The notes under the pieces were generated by a model. The model searched no databases. It was given only the letters and a program-made list of their open reading frames with translations, and was not told where the DNA came from. A stretch of DNA of 7,170 nucleotides from Acidobacteriota bacterium. Lineage in GTDB: Bacteria > Acidobacteriota > Aminicenantia > UBA2199. Positions 1-6,355 of the stretch are shown piece after piece (positions within the stretch are counted from its first letter, which is position 1; the number at the start of each line of letters is the position of its first letter). Location: NCBI GenBank assembly GCA_021817755.1, contig JAKAGC010000193.1, forward strand, positions 1 through 7,170, read 5' to 3'. The position numbers and the translations under genes were made by a program.

Positions 1-689
1 ATCTAATGGAAAAACTCATTGAATTTGATAAACTCATTGCATTTGATGTAAATTCCGATTTAATCGAAAAAGCAATAGTCAAATTTAAAGAAAACAATAA
101 AATTGAATTCCTTGTACATAATCTTTATGACACAGAAAAACCGTTTATTCCAAATGATTTCGATCTGGTAACCGGTCTTGCATTCCTTGAACACACATTT
201 CTGGATGAAGCGATCCCCATTCTAAAACGTTTTTGTAAAGCAAATGGTTACATGTATTTTGCACACAATTATATGTCCCCTACCATATTCCAACCCACTT
301 TTGACGATATAATCGATCGTAGAATTGTAATGAATTTCGACGGATTTTCCATTGAAAACCAGATATATAAAGAAAAAAGGGCTGGAGATAGCCGTTGCGG
401 TGCCAAACTCTTTTCCAAATTTTGCGAACACGGTTTGGATATTATTCATTTTGAATGTACAGATTGGCTCTTATACCCCAAACCAGGTGGATACTCGGAA
501 GAAGAAGCAGAAATACTGCGAATGTTGGTGAATTTTTTCTATCAGGCAAATAAACACCCCTTAATCCCACTATCTCTCCGAGTTAGTGATAAAATTCTCG
601 ATGAGTGGAAATTCACACGTCTTAGCCAGATAGAAGACAACAAACTGGTTTTTATTTGCCCCCAAACCAGTATTCTAGTAAAAAATTAA
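1..689 (+). CDS. Class I SAM-dependent methyltransferase, 5'-truncated by window edge
   Basis: The reading frame is open to the left edge, with a codon at 3-5 before the first ATG at 6, so the true start lies outside the window. What remains looks like a Rossmann-fold methyltransferase after motif I. LIAFDVNSDLIEKA is the second strand, with the acidic residue that normally holds the SAM ribose. FLVHNLYD is the third strand region. FDLVTGLAFLEHT is the motif around strand four, and an FCKANGYMYFAHN segment follows. The C-terminal part, with LDEWKFTRL and KLVFICPQTSILVKN, resembles the tail of some methyltransferase type 11/12 proteins. The glycine-rich motif I (GxGxG) should lie just upstream and cannot be checked here. 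The ATG at 6 has no visible ribosome site and would leave a protein lacking the SAM-binding loop, so I do not take it as the start. The substrate is unknown. A 156-base gap separates it from the next gene, which has its own promoter. Confidence 0.72.
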   Translation, partial: LMEKLIEFDKLIAFDVNSDLIEKAIVKFKENNKIEFLVHNLYDTEKPFIPNDFDLVTGLAFLEHTFLDEAIPILKRFCKANGYMYFAHNYMSPTIFQPTFDDIIDRRIVMNFDGFSIENQIYKEKRAGDSRCGAKLFSKFCEHGLDIIHFECTDWLLYPKPGGYSEEEAEILRMLVNFFYQANKHPLIPLSLRVSDKILDEWKFTRLSQIEDNKLVFICPQTSILVKN

Positions 690-779
690 TTCACTCTTAC
701 CATTTAAATGAATAATAATTGCGATTCGCAGCAATATCTAAAAAAATTAAAAGAAAAAATTTTTTCATTCCCACCACTC

Positions 780-808
780 TTTAAAATTGATTATGGTTCT
801 GGTATAGT
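780..808 (+). promoter_or_regulatory. Extended -10 sigma70-type promoter for the 108-residue orphan gene
   Basis: The -10 hexamer TATAGT (803-808) is preceded by TG at 800-801, giving the TGn extended -10 form. A weak -35, TTTAAA (780-785), lies 17 bp upstream. Transcription would start near 815, leaving a leader of about 30 bases that holds the ribosome site AAGGAG (835-840). This is a sequence match only. A second reading, TTGATT (787-792) with TTATAT (811-816) at 18 bp, is also possible. Confidence 0.45.
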
Positions 809-845
809 ATTTATATCATGTTGAAAATTTGAAGAAGGAGAAAAC

Positions 846-1172
846 ATGTTCAGTATTAGAGGAAGCGAAAGTAACGAAAAATGGGCAAATGAAATAATGG
901 CTGATGTATTTGGAACATTCAATCGAGCCTGGGAAGATATCAAACAGCGAAATTCCGAAATGGAACGCAATGCGTTACGATGGTTTGAAATGGCAATCGA
1001 ATGGGTTTGTAAGCAAGGAGCCGGTTATATAGTATCCAATCGCTCCAATCTCGAATCATATTCTCTTTTCCAAAAATTTATTGAACGAAATAAAGAAGAA
1101 ATCGGCCTTGATTACTTTGAATTCAAATTCGCTTATGGCAGGTTCATCAATAAATACGCAAACATGGATTAA
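846..1172 (+). CDS. Orphan small protein, aromatic-rich, mostly helical, unknown function
   Basis: This 108-residue protein matches no family I recognise. AAGGAG (835-840) lies five bases before the ATG, which supports both the start and real expression. The protein has no signal peptide, no membrane segment and no histidine. About 19 of 108 residues are Phe, Tyr or Trp, including W13, W29, W46, W53 and a dense C-terminal run DYFEFKFAYGRF (89-100). The pattern suggests several amphipathic helices. The segment ERNALRWFEMAIEW (40-53) has a faint likeness to the helix ERDxxIQRFEFTFELAW of nucleotidyltransferase-partner proteins of the HI0074 type. This is notable because the next gene downstream looks like a nucleotidyltransferase relative, but the rest does not align and I give it little weight. 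The gap to that gene is 142 bases, so the two are not tightly coupled. It could be a lineage-restricted helical adaptor. Function unknown. Confidence 0.7.
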   Translation: MFSIRGSESNEKWANEIMADVFGTFNRAWEDIKQRNSEMERNALRWFEMAIEWVCKQGAGYIVSNRSNLESYSLFQKFIERNKEEIGLDYFEFKFAYGRFINKYANMD

Positions 1173-1314
1173 TTCAATAAAAAATAATTCAGGATTTTCT
1201 AATAAATTTTCATGCTGAAAACATTAAATTACTATAAATGTATGACTTTTTTTAAGAAAAATAGAAATCAAACCCAACAGAAAAAAAATTCAAAAAATCG
1301 AAAAAGGAGGTCTA

Positions 1315-1626
1315 ATGCGACCTAAAAGCCCTCTTATCGATCAAATAAACGAATTTGTTGATCAAATAAAAGTGGAATTTCCCATCAAACAGGTCATCCT
1401 TCTAAGAGGTTATCCCACAGAAATCGATACGATGATAGAAATCGCTATTGTTGTTAATAATCTGGAAATAGATTACCTTGAAGCCAAAGATACATTAATT
1501 GAAATTGCTGGTCAAATCCATCCCGGAATCGAACCCATATTGATTGATACAGCAAAAGAGGATAAAGTCGGTTTTCTGGCTGAAATCCGTCGAAACGGTG
1601 AAATAATTTTTGAGGGCGAATCCTAA
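1315..1626 (+). CDS. Minimal-nucleotidyltransferase-like protein with degenerate active site
   Basis: A 103-residue protein with an excellent ribosome site, AAGGAGG (1304-1310), four bases before the ATG. The order of elements follows the minimal nucleotidyltransferase (MNT/Pol-beta) fold: an N-terminal helix (7-21), a strand QVILL (26-30), a short loop, a strand IEIAIVV (41-47), a helix (53-68), a strand IEPILID (72-78), and a terminal helix ending RRNGEIIFE (92-100) like the usual 'i..eG.vlye' tail. The defining signature GSxxxG...SDxD is absent. In its place are RGYPTE and TMIEI, so the first catalytic Asp position holds Met40 and the second Glu42; the third may be Glu73. If the assignment is right, the protein is probably not a nucleotide transferase and may have become a binding or regulatory module. 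It could also be an unrelated alpha/beta protein. A terminator hairpin begins inside its last codons. It converges on clpB. Confidence 0.68.
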   Translation: MRPKSPLIDQINEFVDQIKVEFPIKQVILLRGYPTEIDTMIEIAIVVNNLEIDYLEAKDTLIEIAGQIHPGIEPILIDTAKEDKVGFLAEIRRNGEIIFEGES

Positions 1627-1656
1627 AACAGATCACCCTCTTTTATATATTTTTTT
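1612..1656 (+). terminator. Rho-independent terminator overlapping the end of the NTase-like gene
   Basis: GAGGG (1612-1616) pairs with CCCTC (1636-1640). The stem continues as GA (1618-1619) with TC (1633-1634) across one C-A mismatch, enclosing a 13-base loop. The T-rich tract 1641-1656 follows directly. The left arm lies within the last codons of the gene and its stop codon TAA (1624-1626) is in the loop. The T-tract is on the plus strand only, so this does not serve the convergent clpB transcript. Confidence 0.55.
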
Positions 1657-1693
1657 ACTTTTATTTCTGGATAATTTTACCGAATTCCTAAAT

Positions 1694-4276
1694 TCACTCC
1701 TGAGGTTGCAACTCAAAAACCCAACCATCTTGATAATCAATATTAACAGTTGATTCCGGTTGTAGCTTTCCTTCCAATATCATTACTGATAACCTATCCT
1801 GGATTTCTTTCTGGATAACACGTTTTAATGGACGAGCTCCAAGTACAGGATCAAATCCCATATCAGCCAGCTTATCCAATGCTACATCGGTAATCTCGAA
1901 ATAAAGCCGTTCATTCTTCATCAACCTTCCCAATTTTTTCATCTCTGTCAATGCAATCTCACGAATAATTTCTTTAGTCAAACGTTTAAATATAATTATC
2001 TCATCGATTCGATTCAAAAATTCCGGTTTAAAATTCCGATAAAGTAATTGCTCGATTTGCTGTTTAATAATAAAATAATCCGAAGCTTCCTGGATTAGTT
2101 CTGATCCCAGGTTTGAAGTCATAATTATAATCGTATTGGCAAAATTAACTGTCTTCCCCTTAGAATCCGTTAAACGCCCATCATCCAGAACTTGAAGTAG
2201 CATATTAAAAACATCCGGATGTGCCTTTTCGATTTCATCTAATAAAATAAGAGAATATGGTCTACGTTTTACCGCTTCAGTTAATTGTCCTCCTTCTTCA
2301 TATCCCACATACCCAGGAGGAGCGCCAATAAGTTTTGCCACGGAATGTTTTTCCATATATTCCGACATATCGATACGGACCATTGCCTTTTCGCTATTAA
2401 AAATAAACTCGCTCAAAGTTCTGGCTAATTCAGTTTTACCAACACCTGTCGGGCCAAGAAATAAGAATGATCCAATAGGACGTTCAGGTGCATGAAGCCC
2501 TGCTTTCGATCTTCGCACTACCCGTGCAACCGCCGACACCGCTTCATCTTGTCCTACAACTCGAAGTTTTAATATATCTTCCATTTTTAATAATTTATCC
2601 CGTTCACCACTCAAAAGCTTATTTACCGGTATTCCAGTCCATCGTGATACAATTTGCGCAATATCCTCCTCTGTGATCTCTTCTGTAAGAATTTTTTTCT
2701 CTTTTTGAACTTCCACAAGTTCCATTTGCACAGCTTCTATTTTTTTGTGTGTTTCCGGTAAGCGTCCATATTGAATTTGAGAAGCCATTTCATAATCGTT
2801 TTTACGTTCTGCTTCTTGTTGAACCAGTTTCAGCCGATCGATTTCCTCTTTTAAATCACGCAGTTTCTGAATTAAAGATTTTTCACGATTCCAATGCACC
2901 CGGATTTTTTCACGTTCTGTTTTTAATACATCCAATTCATTGGAAATAATTTTTAATTTTTCCCGTGCATCGTGACTATTTTCTTTTTTAAGAGCCTGGC
3001 GTTCAATTTCTCGCTGCATAATTTTGCGTTCCAATTCATCCAGTTCCTGGGGAAGTGAATCCAATTCGATACGAAGCCGTGAAGATGCTTCATCTAAAAG
3101 GTCAATTGCTTTATCTGGAAGGAAACGATCGGATATATAACGGTTCGAGAGTGTTGCAGCCGCAATAAGTGCCGCATCGGTAACTTTTATTCCATGATGT
3201 ATTTCATATTTTTCTTTTAATCCCCTTAGAATTGAAATCGTCTCTTCAACCGTAGGTTCTTTTATAAAAACAGGTTGAAAACGTCTTTCCAAAGCCGGAT
3301 CTTTTTCGATGTATTTCTTGTACTCATTTAAAGTTGTAGCGCCAATTGCACGCAATTCCCCCCGTGCCAGTGCAGGTTTAAGCATATTGGAAGCATCAAC
3401 GGAACCTTCGGCAGCACCCGCTCCCACAATGGTATGAAGTTCATCGATAAAGAGAATTACATCTCCGTTAGACTCTAAGACTTCTTTTATAACAGCTTTT
3501 AATCGGTCCTCGAATTCCCCTCGATATTTTGCACCTGCCAGTAAACCACCAATATCTAATGTAATAATCCGTTTATTTTTAAGCAATTCAGGAACATCAC
3601 CGGCAACAATCCTTAGCGCAAGACCTTCTGCCACAGCAGTTTTACCCACACCTGCTTCACCAATAAGAACAGGATTGTTTTTTGTTCTGCGAACCAGGAC
3701 TTGCATAATTCGTCTAATTTCATCATCACGCCCGATAACAGGATCAAGCTTTCCCTCACGCGCTAATTGAATTAAGTCCCTGCCATACCGCTTTAATGCC
3801 TGCATTTTTTCTTCAGGAACCGGATCCGTAATTTTTAAAGATCCCCGAATTTCCATTAAAACTTTTAAAAAATTCTCCCGATTTATGCCTGAAGCATTAA
3901 GAATCTTGGCCGCTGTTCCACCTATCTCAATAATTGCAAGCATCATATGTTCAGTAGACACATAATCATCTTTAAATTGCGTGGCAATATCCATCGATTT
4001 ATTCAGTACTTTCTTGAAATCATTTCCTGCATATTGCTCCGATGCCCCTTGAACTTTTGGAAGTCGATCAATCTCGGCTTCAATTTTTAATAATATTGTT
4101 TTTATATCAAATCCTATCTTTTTAATAACTTCTGGAACAATGTTTTCATTATCCGCCAAAATAGCATATAATAAATGAAGTGGAGAAAGCTCCTGATTCC
4201 CATGCTCGCTTGCTTTTTTTACACAACGCTCTACCGCTTCATTCGCTTTGAGTGTAAATTTGTCTCTATTCATCAT
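1694..4276 (-). CDS. clpB: ATP-dependent protein disaggregase ClpB (Hsp100)
   Basis: Full-length ClpB, 860 residues from the chosen start. As a hexamer in the cytoplasm it threads aggregated proteins through a central pore, normally with DnaK. The order is an N-terminal Clp-N double repeat (about 1-145), the first AAA+ domain with Walker A GEAGVGKT (206-213), pore loop GAKYRGEFE (Tyr about 251), Walker B VILFIDE (273-279) and Arg fingers in ALERRF (about 331-332). A long charged coiled-coil M-domain (about 400-520) marks ClpB rather than ClpA or ClpC. The second AAA+ domain has Walker A GPTGVGKT (608-615), pore loop GYVGY, Walker B LILLDE (676-681), FLNRIDE and sensor-2 GARPLKR (813-819). All key residues are intact. 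I choose the ATG at 4276 because AGGAGG lies five bases upstream of it. An ATG at 4300 lies before that ribosome site, and an adjacent ATG at 4273 is an equally usable alternative. No dnaK, dnaJ or grpE is nearby. Confidence 0.97.
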   Translation of the reverse strand: MMNRDKFTLKANEAVERCVKKASEHGNQELSPLHLLYAILADNENIVPEVIKKIGFDIKTILLKIEAEIDRLPKVQGASEQYAGNDFKKVLNKSMDIATQFKDDYVSTEHMMLAIIEIGGTAAKILNASGINRENFLKVLMEIRGSLKITDPVPEEKMQALKRYGRDLIQLAREGKLDPVIGRDDEIRRIMQVLVRRTKNNPVLIGEAGVGKTAVAEGLALRIVAGDVPELLKNKRIITLDIGGLLAGAKYRGEFEDRLKAVIKEVLESNGDVILFIDELHTIVGAGAAEGSVDASNMLKPALARGELRAIGATTLNEYKKYIEKDPALERRFQPVFIKEPTVEETISILRGLKEKYEIHHGIKVTDAALIAAATLSNRYISDRFLPDKAIDLLDEASSRLRIELDSLPQELDELERKIMQREIERQALKKENSHDAREKLKIISNELDVLKTEREKIRVHWNREKSLIQKLRDLKEEIDRLKLVQQEAERKNDYEMASQIQYGRLPETHKKIEAVQMELVEVQKEKKILTEEITEEDIAQIVSRWTGIPVNKLLSGERDKLLKMEDILKLRVVGQDEAVSAVARVVRRSKAGLHAPERPIGSFLFLGPTGVGKTELARTLSEFIFNSEKAMVRIDMSEYMEKHSVAKLIGAPPGYVGYEEGGQLTEAVKRRPYSLILLDEIEKAHPDVFNMLLQVLDDGRLTDSKGKTVNFANTIIIMTSNLGSELIQEASDYFIIKQQIEQLLYRNFKPEFLNRIDEIIIFKRLTKEIIREIALTEMKKLGRLMKNERLYFEITDVALDKLADMGFDPVLGARPLKRVIQKEIQDRLSVMILEGKLQPESTVNIDYQDGWVFELQPQE

Positions 4277-4281
4277 TAGAA

Positions 4282-4288
4282 CCTCCTT
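4282..4288 (-). promoter_or_regulatory. Strong ribosome binding site that sets the clpB start
   Basis: On the minus strand AAGGAGG lies five bases before the ATG at 4276 and eight before the ATG at 4273. It falls inside the frame opened by the ATG at 4300, so the eight extra residues from that upstream ATG (beginning MILKKEVL) are almost certainly not translated. Confidence 0.75.
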
Positions 4289-4345
4289 TTTCAGTATCAT
4301 TTCCTTTGCAATCTTACAATGTTATTATCAAAAATATTTGAAAAC

Positions 4346-4368
4346 ATTGATATAATATTATAATCAAT
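4346..4368. repeat. 23-bp interrupted inverted repeat over the clpB -10, candidate operator
   Basis: ATTGAT (4346-4351) and ATCAAT (4363-4368) flank the perfect palindrome ATAATATTAT (4352-4361). One unpaired A at 4362 interrupts the symmetry, so 22 of 23 bases pair. The element covers the clpB -10 and the expected start of transcription. The sequence around 4357-4364 also reads TATAAT on both strands. Such placement suits a repressor site, but in AT-rich intergenic DNA a chance palindrome is more likely than elsewhere. Confidence 0.4.
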
Positions 4369-4385
4369 TTAATAAATTTTGTCTA
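4357..4385 (-). promoter_or_regulatory. Near-consensus vegetative promoter of clpB
   Basis: On the minus strand, -35 TAGACA (4380-4385, five of six consensus bases) is separated by exactly 17 bp from a perfect -10 TATAAT (4357-4362). Transcription would start near 4350, giving a leader of about 74 bases before the ATG at 4276. This is a housekeeping-type promoter rather than an obvious heat-shock sigma-32 promoter. No CIRCE inverted repeat (TTAGCACTC/GAGTGCTAA) is visible in 4277-4451. Confidence 0.6.
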
Positions 4386-4473
4386 CTTTTACAATAAAAC
4401 ATTTCTATTAGATTTCCTGCATTAACGCAATCCACCCAATAAAAGAGATGATTGAATTACTTAAAATTTATTA

Positions 4474-4502
4474 TTGACAATAAATTAGTGGCAAGGTATT
4501 AT
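4474..4502 (+). promoter_or_regulatory. Consensus promoter giving a leaderless start for the PPDK regulator gene
   Basis: A perfect -35 TTGACA (4474-4479) and -10 TATTAT (4497-4502, five of six) are separated by 17 bp. The seventh base after the -10 is the A of the ATG at 4509, which is exactly where transcription would be expected to begin. The -35 lies in a small inverted repeat: AATTTATT (4465-4472) pairs with AATAAATT (4479-4486) around ATTGAC. This may be a regulator site or chance. Confidence 0.6.
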
Positions 4503-4508
4503 GGCCTT

Positions 4509-5378
4509 ATGGATTCAATCGAAAACGAACATATTGTGAAATTAAAAAATAAACGGTATATATTCATGGTTTCCGATAATACCGGGAAAACATGTAATCG
4601 TGTCGTCCGTGTAGCATTAAGACAATTCAAAAAGGCTGATGCTATTCTAGAAACCATACCCGATGTCCGAACTGAAGATCAGATTCATTCCATAATGAAT
4701 CGCGCTGCGGAGGTAAATGGAATTATCATTTATACTTTAGCTACTCCAGCCGCCAGGCAGTTGATGTCGGAGTTAAGTCGTTTAAAAGGAGTACCAACAC
4801 TCGATATTTTTGGTCCAGTCTTAACAAGATTTTCAGACTTACTTGAACTATCTCCACTGGCAAAACCCGTATTGGGTATGCAATTGGATCATGAATATTT
4901 CCGCCGCATCGAAGCTATCGACTTTACTATAAAACACGATGACAGTATGCGTATTAACACCGTCGGGTATGCAGAAGTAGTTCTCCTTGGTGTATCGCGT
5001 ACTACTAAAACCCCTGTCAGCATATATCTATCATACCGCGGTTGGAAGGTCGCTAATATCCCCATCGTAATGGGTTACCCTATCCCCCAGGAAGTATTAA
5101 ATATGGACCAACGAAAAATTATCGCTCTTACAATAAAACCTTCACGTCTCAAATTAATTCGTCTGGAACGTCAGGAAAAAATTGGCTCGACAGAACTTGT
5201 CAACTATACTGATGATGACATGGTACGTGATGAAGTAAATTATGGTCTTGAATTATATAGAAAGAATGATTATCCTATTATCGATGTCACATACAAATCT
5301 ATTGAGGAAACCGCTACTGAAGTTATGCGTACTATTTACTCCCAAATGGGAATTAAAAAAAGCTCAGAGCATTATTGA
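4509..5378 (+). CDS. Pyruvate,phosphate dikinase / PEP synthase regulatory protein (DUF299 family)
   Basis: A 289-residue member of the bifunctional PDRP/PpsR family. These proteins switch pyruvate,phosphate dikinase or PEP synthase off by ADP-dependent phosphorylation of an active-site Thr and on again by Pi-dependent phosphorolysis, controlling PEP formation from pyruvate. Family marks are intact: FMVSDNTGKT near the N-terminus (Ser22-Asp23), LDHEYFRRIEAIDF (about 126-139), HDD (143-145), the P-loop GVSRTTKTP (161-169), KVANIPIV, LTIKPSRL, and the C-terminal DVTYKSIEETA (259-269). Bacterial members are usually named yqfL or ppsR; which enzyme it controls here cannot be told, since neither is in the window. 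The frame could open at a TTG at 4452, directly after an in-frame stop. I prefer the ATG at 4509 because the extra 19 residues do not resemble the family's short N-terminus and because a consensus promoter places +1 on this ATG. It diverges from clpB and overlaps the tail of the MauE-like gene by seven bases. Confidence 0.9.
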   Translation: MDSIENEHIVKLKNKRYIFMVSDNTGKTCNRVVRVALRQFKKADAILETIPDVRTEDQIHSIMNRAAEVNGIIIYTLATPAARQLMSELSRLKGVPTLDIFGPVLTRFSDLLELSPLAKPVLGMQLDHEYFRRIEAIDFTIKHDDSMRINTVGYAEVVLLGVSRTTKTPVSIYLSYRGWKVANIPIVMGYPIPQEVLNMDQRKIIALTIKPSRLKLIRLERQEKIGSTELVNYTDDDMVRDEVNYGLELYRKNDYPIIDVTYKSIEETATEVMRTIYSQMGIKKSSEHY

Positions 5379-5830
5379 ATCTGTTTGGCTTTCTCTTTTC
5401 CTAAAAAAATAATAATCATTCCAGGAATGAGCATCAGAATATCCCTGAAAATCAATCCTATCGGATCACTTCCCGATTCGGTTGTTACTGTGGAGAAACA
5501 TCCGCAGTCAAAAGAAATTCCCCGGATCAAATTGATTGAAATCGCAATAATAAAAATGCAAAGTAAACCCGAAAGTATAATTGCAGAAGTTCGTTTAAAA
5601 ATACCTATTATAAGAAGACAACCGGATATTATTTCAAGCCAGGGTAATATCACAGCCGGCAAATTTACCAGCCAGAGGGGAAGCATTTTGTAGTTAGCCA
5701 GTATTTTCGCAAACCCGTGTTGATCCCAGGTTTTTTGGATCCCAGCATAAATAAACAGTCCTCCAAGTATAAGAGCACATATAAATTGAACCGTTACCGA
5801 AGACAAAATATCTTTAATTTTCTGATTCAT
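5372..5830 (-). CDS. MauE/DoxX-family membrane redox-associated protein
   Basis: A 152-residue integral membrane protein with four predicted helices, at about 14-31, 53-77, 81-103 and 125-143. It carries the early motif FIYAGIQK, as in DoxX/MauE proteins (F..aG..K), and an SFDCGCFS segment after helix three. That CxC pair (Cys109, Cys111) is the typical mark of MauE-like proteins. MauE is needed for making methylamine dehydrogenase and is thought to act in disulfide formation. Here there is no methylamine gene, so the safest call is a membrane thiol/disulfide partner. It is last in a minus-strand operon. The ribosome site AAGGAG overlaps the stop codon of the rhodanese gene upstream (TAAGGAG, about 5842-5848), ten bases before the ATG, so the two are probably translationally coupled. 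The likely donor or acceptor is the exported rhodanese just upstream. Its 3' end overlaps the converging PPDK regulator gene by seven bases. Confidence 0.85.
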   Translation of the reverse strand: MNQKIKDILSSVTVQFICALILGGLFIYAGIQKTWDQHGFAKILANYKMLPLWLVNLPAVILPWLEIISGCLLIIGIFKRTSAIILSGLLCIFIIAISINLIRGISFDCGCFSTVTTESGSDPIGLIFRDILMLIPGMIIIFLGKEKAKQIQ

Positions 5831-5845
5831 GGTAAATTGATCTCC

Positions 5846-6334
5846 TTATTGAGTCACAATGGTATTTCCCTGGTCTTTCCATTCTTCGAAACCACCTTTA
5901 AAAACATATATATCGGTGAATCCTTTCCTCGAAAGTTCCCTGGCTAACAGTGATGAATCCGGGCAAGTAATTCCGCTACAATAGAGTACCAACGATTTGT
6001 CTTTCACCAATAATGGTGCTACCGATTCATATTTTTGATTAAATTCAATTATCGGAAGACTAATAGCATTGGGGAGATGCCCTTCTTTATAAAGCGAACT
6101 ATGACGTGCATCCAATAAGATAATCATATTGGACTCCATTAACGCTTTTAATGTGTCCATATCCATTTCCTTATAATAAGAAGAAAGATCCTCATCAGGG
6201 GCAACTCCTGAAGGGGGGACTGGCTGGTACTCTTTAAAAAGTGGTAATGAATCCGCTCTGAAATGATTGAAGGCGAGACCTGCGACAATACTAATTGCTA
6301 AAATTATTGCAACCTGGAAGATAAATTTTTTCAT
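5846..6334 (-). CDS. Membrane-anchored extracytoplasmic rhodanese-like protein
   Basis: A 162-residue protein. Its N-terminus (two Lys, then hydrophobic residues about 4-21) is a signal anchor or uncleaved signal peptide with no lipobox Cys, so the domain should lie outside the cytoplasmic membrane. A Pro-rich linker (about 31-46) leads to one rhodanese domain (about 56-158). This has LLDARHSSLYKEGHLPNAISLP (73-94), the active-site loop CSGITCPDSS with the catalytic Cys119 and a second Cys124, and FKGGFEEW (145-152). The catalytic Cys is present, so persulfide or sulfurtransferase chemistry is possible; the physiological substrate is unknown. Ribosome site AAAGGA (6342-6347) lies seven bases before the ATG. 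The gene is 21 bases after the GntR gene and 15 before the MauE-like gene. This close packing, with a thiol-handling membrane protein next to it, suggests a shared sulfur or disulfide role at the cell envelope. Confidence 0.92.
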   Translation of the reverse strand: MKKFIFQVAIILAISIVAGLAFNHFRADSLPLFKEYQPVPPSGVAPDEDLSSYYKEMDMDTLKALMESNMIILLDARHSSLYKEGHLPNAISLPIIEFNQKYESVAPLLVKDKSLVLYCSGITCPDSSLLARELSRKGFTDIYVFKGGFEEWKDQGNTIVTQ

Positions 6335-6355
6335 GTGGGTATCCTTTAAAAGATA

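Noticed and set aside
222..449. Minus-strand frame inside the methyltransferase
   Set aside because: Shadow of the real gene; no recognisable domain or ribosome site.
720..766. Terminator for the methyltransferase: palindromes TGCGATTCGCA (720-730) and GAAAAAATTTTTTC (753-766)
   Set aside because: The first has too small a loop and no T-tract right after it; the second is an A/T run with almost no stable stem.
846..1172. HEPN toxin assignment for the orphan helical protein
   Set aside because: The protein contains no histidine, so it lacks the RX4-6H motif, and only one helix loosely resembles NTase-partner proteins.
1209..1238. Promoter for the NTase-like gene: TATAAA (1233-1238) with TTCATG 18 bp upstream
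   Set aside because: The -35 matches only about half of the consensus; too weak to list as a feature, although the gene may well have its own promoter there.
2488..2949. Two plus-strand frames inside clpB
   Set aside because: Antisense shadows of conserved ClpB coding sequence.
4277..4300. Upstream ATG adding eight residues (MILKKEVL) to ClpB
   Set aside because: The AAGGAGG ribosome site lies within this stretch and points to the ATG at 4276 (or 4273).
4338..4364. Plus-strand promoter TTGAAA-N15-TATAAT in the clpB/PPDK-regulator gap
   Set aside because: The spacer is short and the -10 is the mirror of the clpB -10; the TTGACA promoter at 4474-4502 is much better placed.
4448..4477. Short frame MIELLKIYY as a possible leader peptide before the PPDK regulator
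   Set aside because: Nine codons with no ribosome site, placed upstream of and across the -35 of the predicted leaderless promoter, so it would probably not be transcribed.
4452..4508. TTG-initiated N-terminal extension of the PPDK regulator
   Set aside because: The frame opens directly after an in-frame stop, lacks a good ribosome site, and adds 19 residues unlike the family. The consensus promoter lies inside it.
5385..5947. Plus-strand frames opposite the MauE-like and rhodanese genes
   Set aside because: Antisense shadows; the minus-strand proteins have clear family motifs.
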